NCBI GenBank assembly: GCA_011365025.1
Contig: RDOF01000005.1
Span: 62,001 to 126,000, forward strand
Origin: Candidatus Thorarchaeota archaeon
GTDB lineage: Archaea > Asgardarchaeota > Thorarchaeia > Thorarchaeales > Thorarchaeaceae
Reading direction: 5' to 3'
Length of the DNA stretch: 64,000 nt
This document shows positions 26,401 to 37,203 of the stretch, one piece after another. The position numbers and the translations under genes are program-made. Position 1 is the stretch's first letter. Each line of letters opens with the position of its first letter. The notes beneath the pieces are model-generated. The model made no database searches and was not told the origin of the DNA. It was given only the letters and a program-made list of their open reading frames with translations.

Positions 26401-29400
26401 TCTCGCATTCCACCAGACAATTCCATCTGTGTTGATATTGATGCGGGGGTCATCAACTCCGGACAGGTAGAACTCAATTCTATCAGTGATGAATGTGTCA
26501 GTACGACTGGTCGTATAGAACAGGTCAGATGCAACTGGACCGGCTCCGGCAATGACAATCTTGAATGTATAGGTATTCAACCTGACAGAGGCAGACGAAC
26601 CAATATTTGCTATTGTGAAATCACCAAGAATGTCGACATCTCCAGTCCATGTTCCAGAGAAGTCGTGTATCACCCAGACATCAGTTTCATTGGCAAGAGG
26701 TGATACGAGTGAGCCATAATATACTACCGAGCCTGTTGCCTGCAGGTTATTGGTATTCACGTTGCCATGATCGTCAGATAGAGAGGGTGCGGATGAATAG
26801 TCTAGTCGAGTTTCGATATCCCAATTAGATTCAAAGAAGTCGGTATCAGTAACCGCCAGCGAGTCCACAACGTATTGTCGTGTGTCGACATTCACCATAT
26901 CAAAGTGGGCCCAATCAATCTTGATGGACCAGGTAACGTTAAGCTGATATCCCAACTCAAAATATGTACTTCCAGCCAGGCTGATGTACTGGGAACCTAC
27001 TATGATGGAGAATGTTTGAGTGGCAAGAACGAATCGCACGCGCCAGATCTCAATGGTTCTTGAATTATCCAAAAGCGCGAGTTCCAAATAGTTAATGTCC
27101 GAGGCGCCATCATAATCAACGACGGAGGATCTAATGTAATAGTATCTCAGCCTGGAGAACATCGAGTCGGTATCGTCTGGGTTGAGCAGAATTGGAGCTC
27201 CGTTATTGAATGGCGCGAAGTTCAGGGGGGTTGTCCATGTCACTTCAGCTGTATTGCATGTGAAAGCTGTAATTGCAAATGCAGTTTCAGTAGATACAGT
27301 TTGAACTGTGTACTGATAAGTGAGAGCCGCGTTGTTATCTATGAAGAAGGAAGCATTTAGGTTGCTAAAGGACTTCCAATATGTTCCATTCCGGCTCACA
27401 TCCATGACGTAGGTAGTACAGATTGAGTCGTCGTAGTCAAAGGTAACCGAGAGTGTAAAGCTCACATCAGTGAAGTCAATGACTGATGGGGAGTCTGGGG
27501 TTATAGTAATGAGAAGCCTGTCCCAAATCACATCCTGAGAAAGGCCCATAGTAGTGACCACTGAAATGCCATAGGTTGATTCTGCGGCCCCTGACGCATT
27601 TACGTAGTAACTCCAAATGCCAACGGATGATTGAGTTGCATCGTAGTAGAACCAGCCGTTTGCACCATCCCAGGTCATTGCAGAATTATCAAGGAACAGA
27701 CTATCGCCAAAGCCTAGCTGATGATTATCGTACTCGAGTTCAGCCGTAACCATTATTCGAGCCATATCACCTATGCTAAGTCTGGAATCGTCGACTGTAG
27801 TGGTGAGGACTCTGATTCTGTCCCAGATGATTGTCTGGGATGCGCCATTCTGATTGACTACACTGATACCATGGGTATTCCCTGACACGACTGCAGAGTC
27901 ATAGGTTTCATGAGTCACTGAAGTTTGAAAGCGATCAGCGGACCAGACTCCGTCTACGGCAGTGTGGGAAAAGAGAACAGAGTTGACTATGACCAATCCG
28001 TTAGTGACATTCGTATCGTCATACTCGTACTGAAGTGTGATGAGGACTGTTATTGTACTGCCAACGTCATCTCGATCATCTGAGGCTGTGATGGACCGGA
28101 CAACAACCCTGTCCCATATCACCAACTGTGACTGACCATTCTGATTCACACTTGTGATTCCATGATTATTTCCTGAACAGGTCACAGAATTGTAGAGATT
28201 GGCTCTGACGGTGGGTTCTGAAACTGTGATTCGCCAGACTCCAGCTCCACGGTACGTGGCACTTGTGCCATTGACCATCACTGTACCAGTGGCAACATCG
28301 GTGCTATCAAACTCATACTCAATGGTGACATCAATTGCCACTGCAGCATTCACATTCACTCGATTATCCAGGACAGCATAAGATCTCACTATTATCCGGT
28401 CCCAGATTACAGTCTGTGACTGACCATTCTGATCCACACTTGAGATTCCCTCAGCGTTACCAGAGCAAGCAACAGTGTCAAAGGTGACTCCTTGTACAGA
28501 ACTTCTGAACTCGGTGATTCTCCAGACTCCGGCACCTTGATGAATTGCAGAAACTTCATTGATGGCCACGACGCCATTAGTGACCGGTGAGTCATCGTAC
28601 TCGTATTGCAGAGTCACATCAATATTGACAGAATCATCAACATTCACACGACTGTCTGTAACAGTATAGTATCTAACCGTTATCTGGTCCCAGATTACCG
28701 TCTGTTGCTGTGAATTCGTATTGACACTTGAAATACCCATCGAGTTTCCTGAGCAGACAATAGTATCATAGGTAATTGACTGGACTGTGCTTTCTGAAAC
28801 AGTGATTTGCCAGATGCCTCCTGCGATGTGACTAGCGGAAATTGACTGGATTACTACTACGCCATCATCAAGGTCTGACCCATCATACTCATACAACAAA
28901 GTGACGTTGATGATTACTAAGTCATTCAAGTTCACCCTTCTGTCAATCACTGTGTATGACTGCACGATGATTTGATCCCAGACGACTTCGATTGACTGGC
29001 CATTCTGATCGACGCTTGTGATTCCGTTTGCATTTCCTGATGCAGTGACACTGCTGTAATTGACAGATTGAACGCTACTCCTGGTCTGAGAAATGCGCCA
29101 GACACCGCTTCCTTGGTGAGAGGCAGGTATTGTGTTGATACTTGCAATTCCATCGATTACCGGAGAGCCATCATATCCGTAGTTTAGAAGAACGTCTATC
29201 GCAACGTTATCGCCAACATTGACTCTGTCATCTAATACTGAGTAGGAAGCTACTACAATCTCATCCCAGATGACTAACTGCGATTGACTATTCTGATTAA
29301 TGGAGGAGATACCATGGGCATTTCCAAAACATTCAACTGTGTCAAAGGTCACTCCTTGTGCCGATCCTCGAGTCTGGGCAATTCTCCATACTCCGCCACC

Positions 29401-32400
29401 TTGATGAGCTGCAGTAACACCATTAATTGTCACGGTTCCACTGGTTACTGAGAAACTATCATACTCGAAGACCAGAGTGACATCGATGTTAACAGAGGCA
29501 CCAACATTTACATGGTCGTCAACCACAGCGTAGCTGCTGACCAATACGCGATCCCAAATAACAGTCTGAGTTTGAGCGTTCTGATTTACTAGTGTTATAT
29601 TGTGTGCATTTCCACTGCAACTGACAAAGTCGTAGATAACGCTCAACACAGTACTTCGAGATTCACTGATTCGCCAGAGTCCTGAACCTTGATAGGTCGC
29701 TGACAATGAATTGATGAGGACGGATCCACCTACAACATAGGAATCGTCAAACTCAAACTCGAGCAGAACATCGATATCTACTGAATCAGTAACGTTGACT
29801 CGGTTATCGGCAACTGAGTAGTAGCGGACAACAATGAGATCCCAAATGATGGTTGCATTTGATGCCGTCTGACTCCACCCTGTCAAACCATAGCCAGACT
29901 CTGAAGCGGAGAGGACTGAATATCCAACGCTTGAAACAAACATGACTGATTCTGAGAAATACCATCGACCGTTTGTTGCATCCCAGAGGAGGGATTTGGA
30001 ACCATTCAGTGAACTCGTCAGACCAGTTGTAATCTCAACATTGTCATAATCATAGCGCGCATTCCACCAGACAGTTCCAGTGTCATTCACATTGATGCGG
30101 CCGTCCTCTGCCCCTGATAGGTAGAATTCAATCTGGTCCGTGATGAAAGTATCAGTGGCACTTGCCGTGTAGAAGAGATCAGACCCTCCTGAGCCAGCTC
30201 CATCAACCACTATCTTTACTGTGTAGGTATTCAAACGTACTGAAGCAGATGAAGCAATGCCAGAAATGGAGAACGCACCAATCCCATTGACATCACCAGA
30301 CCAAGTGCTGGACTCATCATGGAGCACCCATATGTCGGTTTCATTTGCCAAAGGATTGAGGAGTGAGCCATAGTAGACTACGGTTCCAGTCATTACAAGA
30401 TCATTTGTATTGATATCACCACGATTATCGGACAAGTAAGGCGAAACTGAGTAGGCGAGGCGGGTTTCCACATCCCAATTGGATTCGTACCAATTCTCAT
30501 CTGACTCAGCATCTTCATCGATAACGTACTGTCGGATATCGACGTTGGAGAGGGCAGCGTGGTCCCACTCGATTTTGATTACCCATATTATGTCGATATC
30601 ATTCCCGTTCTTGACATAGGAAGACCAGGCTGCAAGAGTAATATTGTCAGCCCCAAACTGTACCGAGAATGCATTCGTGTCTTCAGTGAACCGAACCCGC
30701 CAAACCTCTATTGAACGAGTATTGTCCCACAAGCTTAGCTCAATGTAAACAATGTTAGCATAGCCCTGAGCATCTGAAACATTGGAGGTGATTACATAGT
30801 ACCTGAGCCTGGCGTACATGAAGTCCGTATTATCAGGATTTGTTAGAGTAGGAGGTGCGTCATTCACAGGTGCCGCAGTTCCACCCCCCCAAGTCACAGT
30901 TTCGGTGTTTGTTGTGAACTCTGTAATTCCATAGGTGGATTCACTGACCACAAGGGATGTTGTGTAATTGTAAGTGACGGCAATATTGCTCTCAATGAAG
31001 GATGTGATGTTTGCATTGGTAAAGGTGTTCCAGTATGTCGCATTTCTTGCTATCCTGATTGTGTAGGTTGCGCATTCGACTGAATCATATTGAAATGTTA
31101 CAGTCACGGTGAAGTTTACTTGGACAGAGTTTTCGACACTGTCCATATCAGCAACGATATTGATACTTAGCTGGTCCCATATCACAAGTTGGCTCTGACC
31201 ATTTTGATTGACGTTCGTTATTCCAGGAGTATTTCCTGAGCAAGCAACACTATCGAAGGTTACTCCTTGAACAGAACTCCTTGACTGGGTGATTCTCCAG
31301 ACTCCCGAACCAATGTCTGATGCAACTACACCGTTAATCGTCACTGAGCCATCGGTGACCGCTGAGTCATCATATTCGTATTCGATCGTTACATCGATGT
31401 TCACGCTGTCATCAAGGTTAACGCGGTTGTCAGCAACGCTGTAGCCTCGAACTGCTATCTGATCCCAAATTACACTCACACTTTGGGAGTTAAGGTTCAG
31501 GGCAGAGATACCATAAGTCGATTCGAGTGAGGAATTGACATAAAACATCCAGATTCCAACTGTTGGCTTCTGTCTGTTTAATTCGAACCTTGCGTCAACC
31601 GCATCCCAGGTCATTGCAGCTCCATTCAACGTGACGGAATCGCCAGCACCCAACAGGGTACCATCATACTCCAATCGAAGTGTGACTCGAATCTCACAGA
31701 AAGTACCTACATCTATTCGTGTATCGTCTGTTTGTGTCGTTAATACTTGGATTCTATCCCAAACTATGGTCTGTGCCTGACTATTCTGATTGACGTCAGT
31801 TATTCCATGTTCATTATCTGATACAACTACCGAATTATAGATTTCAGCGCTGACTGAACCACTCACTCTATTCGTGGACCACTTCCCAAGAGAACCAGTG
31901 TAAGTGAAGGAAACAAAGTTGACTGTAACAAACCCATCTACTACGTCAGAATTATCATATTCATACTCCAACTCCACGGTAACTGTAATTGTGTCACCCA
32001 CATTGTCTCTTGGGTCAGAAACCTCATAGGTTCGTACTGTGATCTGATCCCATATGACAAGCTGGCTCTGACCATTCTGATTCACACTTGAAATTCCTTC
32101 AGTGTTTCCAGAACAGGCCACCGTGTTGTACGTGACTCCTTGAACAGAGCTTCTGGACTGAGTGATTCTCCAAACTCCTGCCCCCTGAGGAGTGGCAGGA
32201 TTTCCATTGATAGTGACAGTTCCATCAACGACGGGTGAGTCATCGTACTCGTATTCTATTGTAACGTTAATGTTCACACTATCATCGAGATTCACCCTAT
32301 TATCAGCAACTGAGTAGGACCGTACGGTTACTTGGTCCCAAATGATATCTTGTGACTGTGCGTTCTGGCTAACTTCACTGATTCCGAATGTGTTGCCTGA

Positions 32401-35400
32401 ACACTGAACATTATTGTACGTCACCTTTTGTACAGATGATTTGGTTTGAGAAATTCGCCAGACTCCTGCACCTTGATGGGTTGCCGAGATTCCATTGATA
32501 GTCACTACACCATTGGTGACTGTAGAATCATCATACTCATACTGTAATGCGACATCGATTGCCACAGCAGTATTAATTCCAACTCGTGGATCAGCAACAG
32601 AGTATGAACGGACGACTATTTGGTCCCAGATAACCACTGCCGACTTTCCATTCTGATCCACGTTGGATATCAGGTAGGTGTTTCCAGAACACGCAACAGT
32701 GGTGTAAGTCACATTCTGGACACTGGATTTAGTGTCAGTGATACGCCATATTCCACCACCTTGAGGCGTGGCTGGGATTGAATTGATAGTAACTGCTCCA
32801 TTAAGGACTGGCGTGTCATCATATTCGTACTCAAGCAGGACATCGATGTTCACTGCGGCATTGATGTCAACTCGACTATCAATAACGGTGTAGGAACGAA
32901 CTGTGATTCTGTCCCAAACGACCTGAGCAGATTGACCATTCTGATTCACACTTGAAATTCCTTCAGAGTTTCCAGAACAAGCCACTGTGTTGTATGTGAC
33001 TAGCTGAACTGCTGGTTTCGAATCTGTTATCCTCCAAACTCCAGCACCCTGAGGAGTTGCCAAGACTCCATTGATACTTACTACACCATTAGTGACACGG
33101 GTGTCATCGTACTCATACTCGATTGTGACATCAATGTTCACATTATCATTAATGTTTGTACGCCCATCAGAAACTGAATATGACCTTACAGTAATCTGAT
33201 CCCAGATGACCAGTTGAGATTGAGAGTTCTGGTTGACATCAGTAATTCCGTGAGTGTTTCCGGAACAGACAACTGAATTATATATCACTCCTTGGACTGT
33301 GCTTCTCGAAGGTGAGATTTGCCAGACGCCATTCCCTTGGTGAGCCGCCAGAACAAGATTGATTGTAACCACGCCGTTAACAACAGCGGTATTGTCATAC
33401 GCATATTCCAGCGTAACATTCACGGTGACAATATCATTGAGGTTGACTCGATTATCTAGGACAGAGTAAGAGAGTACGGTTATTTGATCCCAGATAACGG
33501 ATTGCGATTTTCCATTCTGATTAACAGCAGTGATTCCATAGTTGTTGTCAGTTGTCGCCACGAAGCTGTAAGTCACGCGTTGAACCGTGGCTTTTGCATC
33601 TGTGAACCTCCAAACTCCTGAGCCCTGATGCGTAGCTAGGGTTCCGTTAACCGTAATAGTACCGGCTGTCACGGCAGCACTGTCATAGGCATAGATTAGA
33701 GTCACATCAATAGCAACAGACGTGCCCACGTCAACTCGGTCATCTAGGACAGAGTAGGATACGACCGTAATCTGGTCCCATATCTGATTGAGGCTCTGTC
33801 CATTCTGACTTTCTGCAGTAATGCCATGAGTACCCCCACTGTAGACTAGTGTGTTGTAGGTGTTCATCTGTACAAGGGGCTCAGTATCACTAAAGTCCCA
33901 GACCCCATTTAAGCCACTGTACGTGGCAGAAATCCCATTGATTGTGGCTGTCCCATCGACTACAAAGCTGTCATCATAGTCATAGTAAAGAGTGACATGC
34001 AGATTGGCTGTGGCACCGACGTTGATTCTTGGGTCATCAGTGGAGTAAGACTGGACTTGTACCCTGTCGGAGATGTAATTGGCAGTTTCACTAGAGCTGA
34101 AGAGATTGCTTCCGCCAGCTCCTGAACCTTCCTCAACCGCCTTGAATGTGAAAGCATCCAGTCCCACGACATCATCTGCATAGACGGTGGCTGAGAAGGT
34201 GCCTCCAACATCTTCGTAGTTTGTCGCCTTCCATGGACCAGAGTGAGTGCCATACTCAGCTGCACTAATCCAGACGTCGATTTCGGAGGCGGAGGGATGC
34301 AGGGCACTTCCCAAGTAGGTGATGGTTCCTGATGCAGTCATTGAACCATCGAGGTCTCCACGATTGGCAGTTCCTGAGCCATCGTCTAGGGTTGGACCCG
34401 TACTCATATCAAGACGAGTCTCGACATCCCAATCGACTTCAAAATACTCCTGACTCGAAGAAGGATTGCTATCGAACACCTCGCACATTGCGTCAGTGTT
34501 GCTGGCATCAGGGTGGTTCCAGTTAATGGTGATATAGAAGGTTACATTGAGCTGAGTTCCGCTCTTGGAAAAGGTTGATGATGCACCATCCAAGACCATG
34601 TAGTCAGAGGGGTCAGACTGCTCATTGAAGACATCAGTGTCCTCGTCGAAACGAACTGTCCAATATTCAGTTAGTCGATTGTCAGAAGTGAGTGTAAGTT
34701 CCAGATAATCGATATCAGCATAGCCATCATCATCCGTGAAATAAACTGTAATCTGGTATTGTTTATACTGTCCATAGAGATAGCTAGTGTCATCAATATT
34801 TGACACAAAGGGCTGCGCTGCACTTACTGGCACACTGTTGTTCCAAGTATGTAGTAAGGCACAGTCAATTTGCCAGGAAGACTGCGTGGCGTCTCCGGTT
34901 TCATTGTCACCTCTAAACCGAATTGTAAACGTAGAACCAGTAAGCCACGTTCCCACACTGACATTCGTCCAAGAAGCCTCATTGAGATCAAACAGGATAT
35001 TGGTCCAGCTTGAACCAGCCCATACATCCACTCGGATTCCTTCATCATCCAGAGTACCAGAATAGATGCAAAGTTCCTCGAAGGAGTCTGCGAATTGCGC
35101 GGCCGTCCATTGAACTTCAAGGTCTAGTTCGTAGTTGTAGGTCAAGAGAGTCCAGGTGTGCAACGTGATTAAATCGACATTCCAAACATCCTGACTGGCA
35201 TCAACGGATTCAGATGAGCCAAGGAAGCGGAGTGTGTATGTCGGTGAACCAAGTCCTGTTGCAGTGAAGTTCATCCAGCCCGTTGATGAGATTGTTCCTA
35301 GAGGCATCCAGCCGGAATTCCAATAGGATACGGTCAGGTTCTCTGATCCAGTGTGGGATCTTATGTAGATGCAGACTTCCTCATTGAGCTCGTCGAAGTC

Positions 35401-37068
35401 TGCTGAACTCCACTGATACTCGAAATTGACCTTATAGGGAGTGTTAACAAGGGAGTACGGCCACTGAATGACATTCCCAGAGAATAATCTCTCCTGACCA
35501 TTGTCACTCTCAGTCAGTGTAATGGTATCTGCCGCAGTAAGGCGATAGTCTATGGAGCCTCTTGGGAATGCAGTCCCAGTTCCATCCATGGATACATAGA
35601 AGAACAGCGATGTCTGATTCATCTGGTCTACTGCAGTAATACTCTGTGTAAAGACTCGTTCCTCTGAACCTGATGTGGTATCATCATACCATGAGAGGTG
35701 TTCAACCTGCATCTGTCCAATTCCGGACTGTGTGTTCTCAACTATCCAAACAACTTTCCATCGGTTTCCCAATGTGGCACTGTTTCGAATACGCAATTGC
35801 GTGTTACTGATAATCTCAATATTATCCCAGGCGTCATCAATTCCACACGCATCATTGTCTGTTCTATACTGCATAACCAAGAATGCCTTTGAATAATCGA
35901 GAAGATTGCTACCACCCTCACTTGTGATTGTAACATCAGTATAGGCTGTTGCATAGTTTGATATGTCCCATTCAGTAGAAGACTCTGTTGTAATCTCGAG
36001 TCGCTGAACGGGTCTCCAGTTTGAACCTGTGAACTCAACCACAGCATATGACACACCATCATTGGATGACATTGTCACTCCCCTTGTGAAACGGGGAGTG
36101 TAGGGTCCAGAACCCTGCAGAGAAGCTGTGAAAAGCGCATACTGGATATCGTTTCGACTTGCCGTAGTTGCAAACTGACCAGTAATGAAGACCACGACAT
36201 CACTGGAATCAGAGATAGTGGATATTGATACACCATCGCAGTAGGAAGTTGTCCCAGATGTTGTAGCTGTTCCCACATCTCTGACAACTATCTCGTTTGC
36301 TCCACCAGAGGATCCAACATATTGGATAATCTCCCAAGTGACTCGACAGTCTGCACCTGTGGCATCCCGCTCAAAAGTGATCGCGGTGGCGATGTTATCA
36401 GGATTCTGAATCCTGACAGCCCATCTGTCATGATTCTGGTTTGCGCCTCCCGAGGTTGACCCCATTCCCATATACAGAGTGTTAGCAATCCGAATGAAAC
36501 AGGTCGAACTGTCTTGCCCTGACTCAAGGGTGTAGTCGACTCCCTCAGAGATTGTCACTGTTGCCTGACTTAAACCGAATGTTGTGGTCCCGCTGATTAC
36601 GACGAAGTCCTGGATTGCAACCGGACCTTCGTTTGCCTCAGTGAGAACCATGTTGTTTGAGTCCAATGTTGTTCCCTGAGCATTGCCGAAGGTGGTTTCA
36701 GTCCCTATATCACTCACTCCGTCAACATCTGATGTGTTACTGTCGATATCATTCTCAGTGTCAGATGGCGGTTTTGCAGTGTTCTCCTCTTGGAGGGTAT
36801 CAAAGCTTGAGTCGGGACTTGCCTGTTGGTTAGTGAAAGCTGAATGAGTTCCCGTATCAGGGGAAGAGTCCACATCGGAGAGATTGGAATCCACATAGTC
36901 TTCAATCCCAAGGGCAGAAGTCATGTATGTATCCAGGGGCGGGTATGCTTCCGGGTCAAAATGGAATTGCTCTATGTTATTACTTGCTGTTGATGAAACC
37001 ATGAATAGCAGAATAAAACTTAGTGCAAGCAGCACGCTTTTTCCCCGAAATGCTGTGTATGTGGACAT
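23482..37068 (-). CDS. giant membrane-anchored surface protein with tandem beta-rich repeats (4528 residues)
   Basis: One uninterrupted frame from ATG 37068 (GAGGCGAAATT upstream). Residues 1-28 are a signal peptide. About 30-745 is beta-rich, unique sequence. From about 1000 to 4000 run some 26 repeats of about 90-100 residues, most beginning I/VWD.I.VRSYSV.D.RVN, with a conserved EYEYDD core and ending SGN..GI..VNQNGQSQ; many hold one cysteine (ACSGN). Three copies of a larger module (about 745-1000, 2060-2315 and 3280-3535, marked by ESNWDVETRL and YYGS) divide the array into blocks. One membrane segment (about 4012-4035, ending in RRR) precedes a cytoplasmic tail of about 490 acidic residues with two helical repeats (about 4183-4326) and a duplicated Glu/Asp-rich unit. 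Likely adhesion, cell-cell contact or S-layer related; the fold is probably Ig-like. Confidence 0.88.
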   Translation of the reverse strand: MSTYTAFRGKSVLLALSFILLFMVSSTASNNIEQFHFDPEAYPPLDTYMTSALGIEDYVDSNLSDVDSSPDTGTHSAFTNQQASPDSSFDTLQEENTAKPPSDTENDIDSNTSDVDGVSDIGTETTFGNAQGTTLDSNNMVLTEANEGPVAIQDFVVISGTTTFGLSQATVTISEGVDYTLESGQDSSTCFIRIANTLYMGMGSTSGGANQNHDRWAVRIQNPDNIATAITFERDATGADCRVTWEIIQYVGSSGGANEIVVRDVGTATTSGTTSYCDGVSISTISDSSDVVVFITGQFATTASRNDIQYALFTASLQGSGPYTPRFTRGVTMSSNDGVSYAVVEFTGSNWRPVQRLEITTESSTEWDISNYATAYTDVTITSEGGSNLLDYSKAFLVMQYRTDNDACGIDDAWDNIEIISNTQLRIRNSATLGNRWKVVWIVENTQSGIGQMQVEHLSWYDDTTSGSEERVFTQSITAVDQMNQTSLFFYVSMDGTGTAFPRGSIDYRLTAADTITLTESDNGQERLFSGNVIQWPYSLVNTPYKVNFEYQWSSADFDELNEEVCIYIRSHTGSENLTVSYWNSGWMPLGTISSTGWMNFTATGLGSPTYTLRFLGSSESVDASQDVWNVDLITLHTWTLLTYNYELDLEVQWTAAQFADSFEELCIYSGTLDDEGIRVDVWAGSSWTNILFDLNEASWTNVSVGTWLTGSTFTIRFRGDNETGDATQSSWQIDCALLHTWNNSVPVSAAQPFVSNIDDTSYLYGQYKQYQITVYFTDDDGYADIDYLELTLTSDNRLTEYWTVRFDEDTDVFNEQSDPSDYMVLDGASSTFSKSGTQLNVTFYITINWNHPDASNTDAMCEVFDSNPSSSQEYFEVDWDVETRLDMSTGPTLDDGSGTANRGDLDGSMTASGTITYLGSALHPSASEIDVWISAAEYGTHSGPWKATNYEDVGGTFSATVYADDVVGLDAFTFKAVEEGSGAGGSNLFSSSETANYISDRVQVQSYSTDDPRINVGATANLHVTLYYDYDDSFVVDGTATINGISATYSGLNGVWDFSDTEPLVQMNTYNTLVYSGGTHGITAESQNGQSLNQIWDQITVVSYSVLDDRVDVGTSVAIDVTLIYAYDSAAVTAGTITVNGTLATHQGSGVWRFTDAKATVQRVTYSFVATTDNNYGITAVNQNGKSQSVIWDQITVLSYSVLDNRVNLNDIVTVNVTLEYAYDNTAVVNGVVTINLVLAAHQGNGVWQISPSRSTVQGVIYNSVVCSGNTHGITDVNQNSQSQLVIWDQITVRSYSVSDGRTNINDNVNIDVTIEYEYDDTRVTNGVVSINGVLATPQGAGVWRITDSKPAVQLVTYNTVACSGNSEGISSVNQNGQSAQVVWDRITVRSYTVIDSRVDINAAVNIDVLLEYEYDDTPVLNGAVTINSIPATPQGGGIWRITDTKSSVQNVTYTTVACSGNTYLISNVDQNGKSAVVIWDQIVVRSYSVADPRVGINTAVAIDVALQYEYDDSTVTNGVVTINGISATHQGAGVWRISQTKSSVQKVTYNNVQCSGNTFGISEVSQNAQSQDIIWDQVTVRSYSVADNRVNLDDSVNINVTIEYEYDDSPVVDGTVTINGNPATPQGAGVWRITQSRSSVQGVTYNTVACSGNTEGISSVNQNGQSQLVIWDQITVRTYEVSDPRDNVGDTITVTVELEYEYDNSDVVDGFVTVNFVSFTYTGSLGKWSTNRVSGSVSAEIYNSVVVSDNEHGITDVNQNSQAQTIVWDRIQVLTTQTDDTRIDVGTFCEIRVTLRLEYDGTLLGAGDSVTLNGAAMTWDAVDARFELNRQKPTVGIWMFYVNSSLESTYGISALNLNSQSVSVIWDQIAVRGYSVADNRVNLDDSVNIDVTIEYEYDDSAVTDGSVTINGVVASDIGSGVWRITQSRSSVQGVTFDSVACSGNTPGITNVNQNGQSQLVIWDQLSINIVADMDSVENSVQVNFTVTVTFQYDSVECATYTIRIARNATYWNTFTNANITSFIESNIAVTYNYTTSLVVSESTYGITEFTTNTETVTWGGGTAAPVNDAPPTLTNPDNTDFMYARLRYYVITSNVSDAQGYANIVYIELSLWDNTRSIEVWRVRFTEDTNAFSVQFGADNITLAAWSSYVKNGNDIDIIWVIKIEWDHAALSNVDIRQYVIDEDAESDENWYESNWDVETRLAYSVSPYLSDNRGDINTNDLVMTGTVVYYGSLLNPLANETDIWVLHDESSTWSGDVNGIGAFSISGIASSASVRLNTYTVKIVVDGAGSGGSDLFYTASATDTFITDQIEFYLSGAEDGRINVNDTGTVWWNARYDYDNVEITTGLTSSLNGSKSLLWDATNGRWYFSESVMFVSSVGYSVLSASESGYGLTGWSQTASNATIIWDLIVVRYYSVADNRVNVTDSVDIDVLLEFEFDDSYVVGGSVLINSLSATYQGSGLWRISESRSTVLSVIYDFVSCSGNAHNITLVNQNAQTQTVIWDRVLVSSYAVVDDHVNVGASVNIDVTLVFEYDSFSVTSGTVTINGVTAAHQGGGVWRIAQTRGSAQGVTFDTVECFGNAHGISSINQNSQSQLVIWDEIVVASYSVLDDRVNVGDNVAIDVLLNYGYDGSPVIDGIASINTIPASHQGSGVWRISQTRSSVQSVNYSSVTASGNANGITSVDQNGQSIEVVWDQIIVQSYTVIDRRVNLNDLVIINVTLLYEYDGSDLDDGVVVIQSISASHIAGGIWQITVSESTVQSITYDTIVCSGNSMGISSVNTNSQQQTVIWDQITVRYYTVTDSRVNVDDSVNIDVTLQYEYDDSPVTNGVVAINEVSAIHQGAGVWRITEFRSSVQGVTFDTVACSGNAEGISSVDQNGQSQTVIWDRIIVRSYAVLDNRVNVNAAVAIDVTIEYEFDSTDVATGTVMVNGTSATYRGAGVWRITVSEPTVRANLYNSVTCSGNNHGITSVNQNGQSQLVIWDRVVVRSITASDDRDDVGSTITVLITLQYEYDDTNVTNGLVIVNSVLFSHTAVDGVWSADRFQTSVTHETYDSAVVSGNTHGISVVNQNGASQTIIWDRIRVLTTTVDDSRLSIGDMARIMVTAELEYDNHQLGFGDSLFLDNSAMTWDGANGWFYYDATQSSVGIWSYYVNASGAAESTYGISVVTTMGLSQDVIWDRLLITITPDSPSVIDFTDVSFTLSVTFDYDDSICTTYVMDVSRNGTYWKSFSNLNASFFIDNNAALTYQYTVQTVSTETAFAITAFTCNTAEVTWTTPLNFAPFNNGAPILLNPDDTDSMFSRLRYYYIRSSVVDYDGASDINYLELALLDNSRTIEIWRVRFVLATQTFSIIVGSQYISLAGSTYFELGYQLNVTWSIKIDWAHFDMVNVDTRQYVVDSLAVTDTDFFESNWDIETRLDYSSAPSLSDDHGNVNTNNLQATGSVVYYGSLVSPLANETDVWVIHDFSGTWTGDVDILGDFTIANIGSSASVRLNTYTFKIVIAGAGPVASDLFYTTSRTDTFITDRIEFYLSGVDDPRININTDGIVWWNARYQYGGVEIQSNLIAFLNGTKLLSWDAGSSRWSYQESRASSRKVGYTIAGATDSRFGITVWVLNAPDQSIIWDSLIVSITSPTDQRINLNENATGICVSAIYSYDSTPFDGTIFLNNTLFHYSTVTRQYYTASSAIGGIHGISVISSNDIVWCIWDRVEVVSIFANATYLDPGEYVILQMFLRYDFDDAPIISGNFSLSYADFYQVADGLWEANATRLAYQTVVYNTLTTCFASSYGITSFSMYGHARTVYWDRLEFYQSSAADSRIDVSSTGFSLWSVRLENAGIDITSGISALVTGPTTMTYVDGFWRASHSSDIVGDETFTILSASLGGIDFFIISASDVTIIWDRIQVLTTSASSTTPIVEEFIIISATLSYEYDGTPVTDGVVTLWDLDSQISMSYNATGGFWFANITKVVEGVYTFYIEAVSGNQFGITQLSLAGNQITVEFVPPPLPRLTPMMIAGISGGVFAIVAVIAVLARRRYYVAVPPEVKQINAILDAMEKEEKIEEIDVKTAEQSFLDLLEPGLLELGLTLDEILSFSAEADLERIQVIEPDMEMVEALEEFELPEPEEEEEEVIVREIPETESTGEFEELDIEAYTDIEAASEEALALMLEEVRRVKETSGVKVPLTKDDWVEKLPSSVKSMFFEEELRELDIPDIEQLAKLSPEEVEDLLKSIEGAQKTDAIYVEDSYVEIVNALKMKFDEIEEAEELDEVARKKRLIRILPSFVIDHFKERWLENLSIDELTELTQLTEAELKTIIDSLAAAKEAKAPLEATAAKNIDFDEELKRLDLGKAAFEDEEVEGLDEAEEEEQPTVKEIDVHEVDEKDDRSADEEVGALDLEDEIEEPTREAPEIDKIDFEGDLEWLDHGEATIEDEVAEDLHEVDEEQQPSVEETEDFKVDEKNEDSIAEDEMDELDLEDNAEDSTIEESEIEEPKAKEMRKIEEEPKDHDAEKEPPEFEDDDDLTDWYQ

Positions 37069-37203
37069 AATTTCGCCTCGGCTGGTTCATTCGTAGGCCC
37101 GTCGATAGTATTCGGACCTTCATTTGGGAACTTTATATGCATATTTTGTAGGAGGTCATCGCTAATGCAGTATGCAAAGCCATCAAGTATTTTGGGTGAT
37201 AAT

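Noticed and set aside
25000..34100. Regularly spaced direct repeats that might be a CRISPR or satellite array
   Set aside because: The periodicity is about 270-300 bp, diverged and in one reading frame; it reflects the protein repeats of the giant gene.
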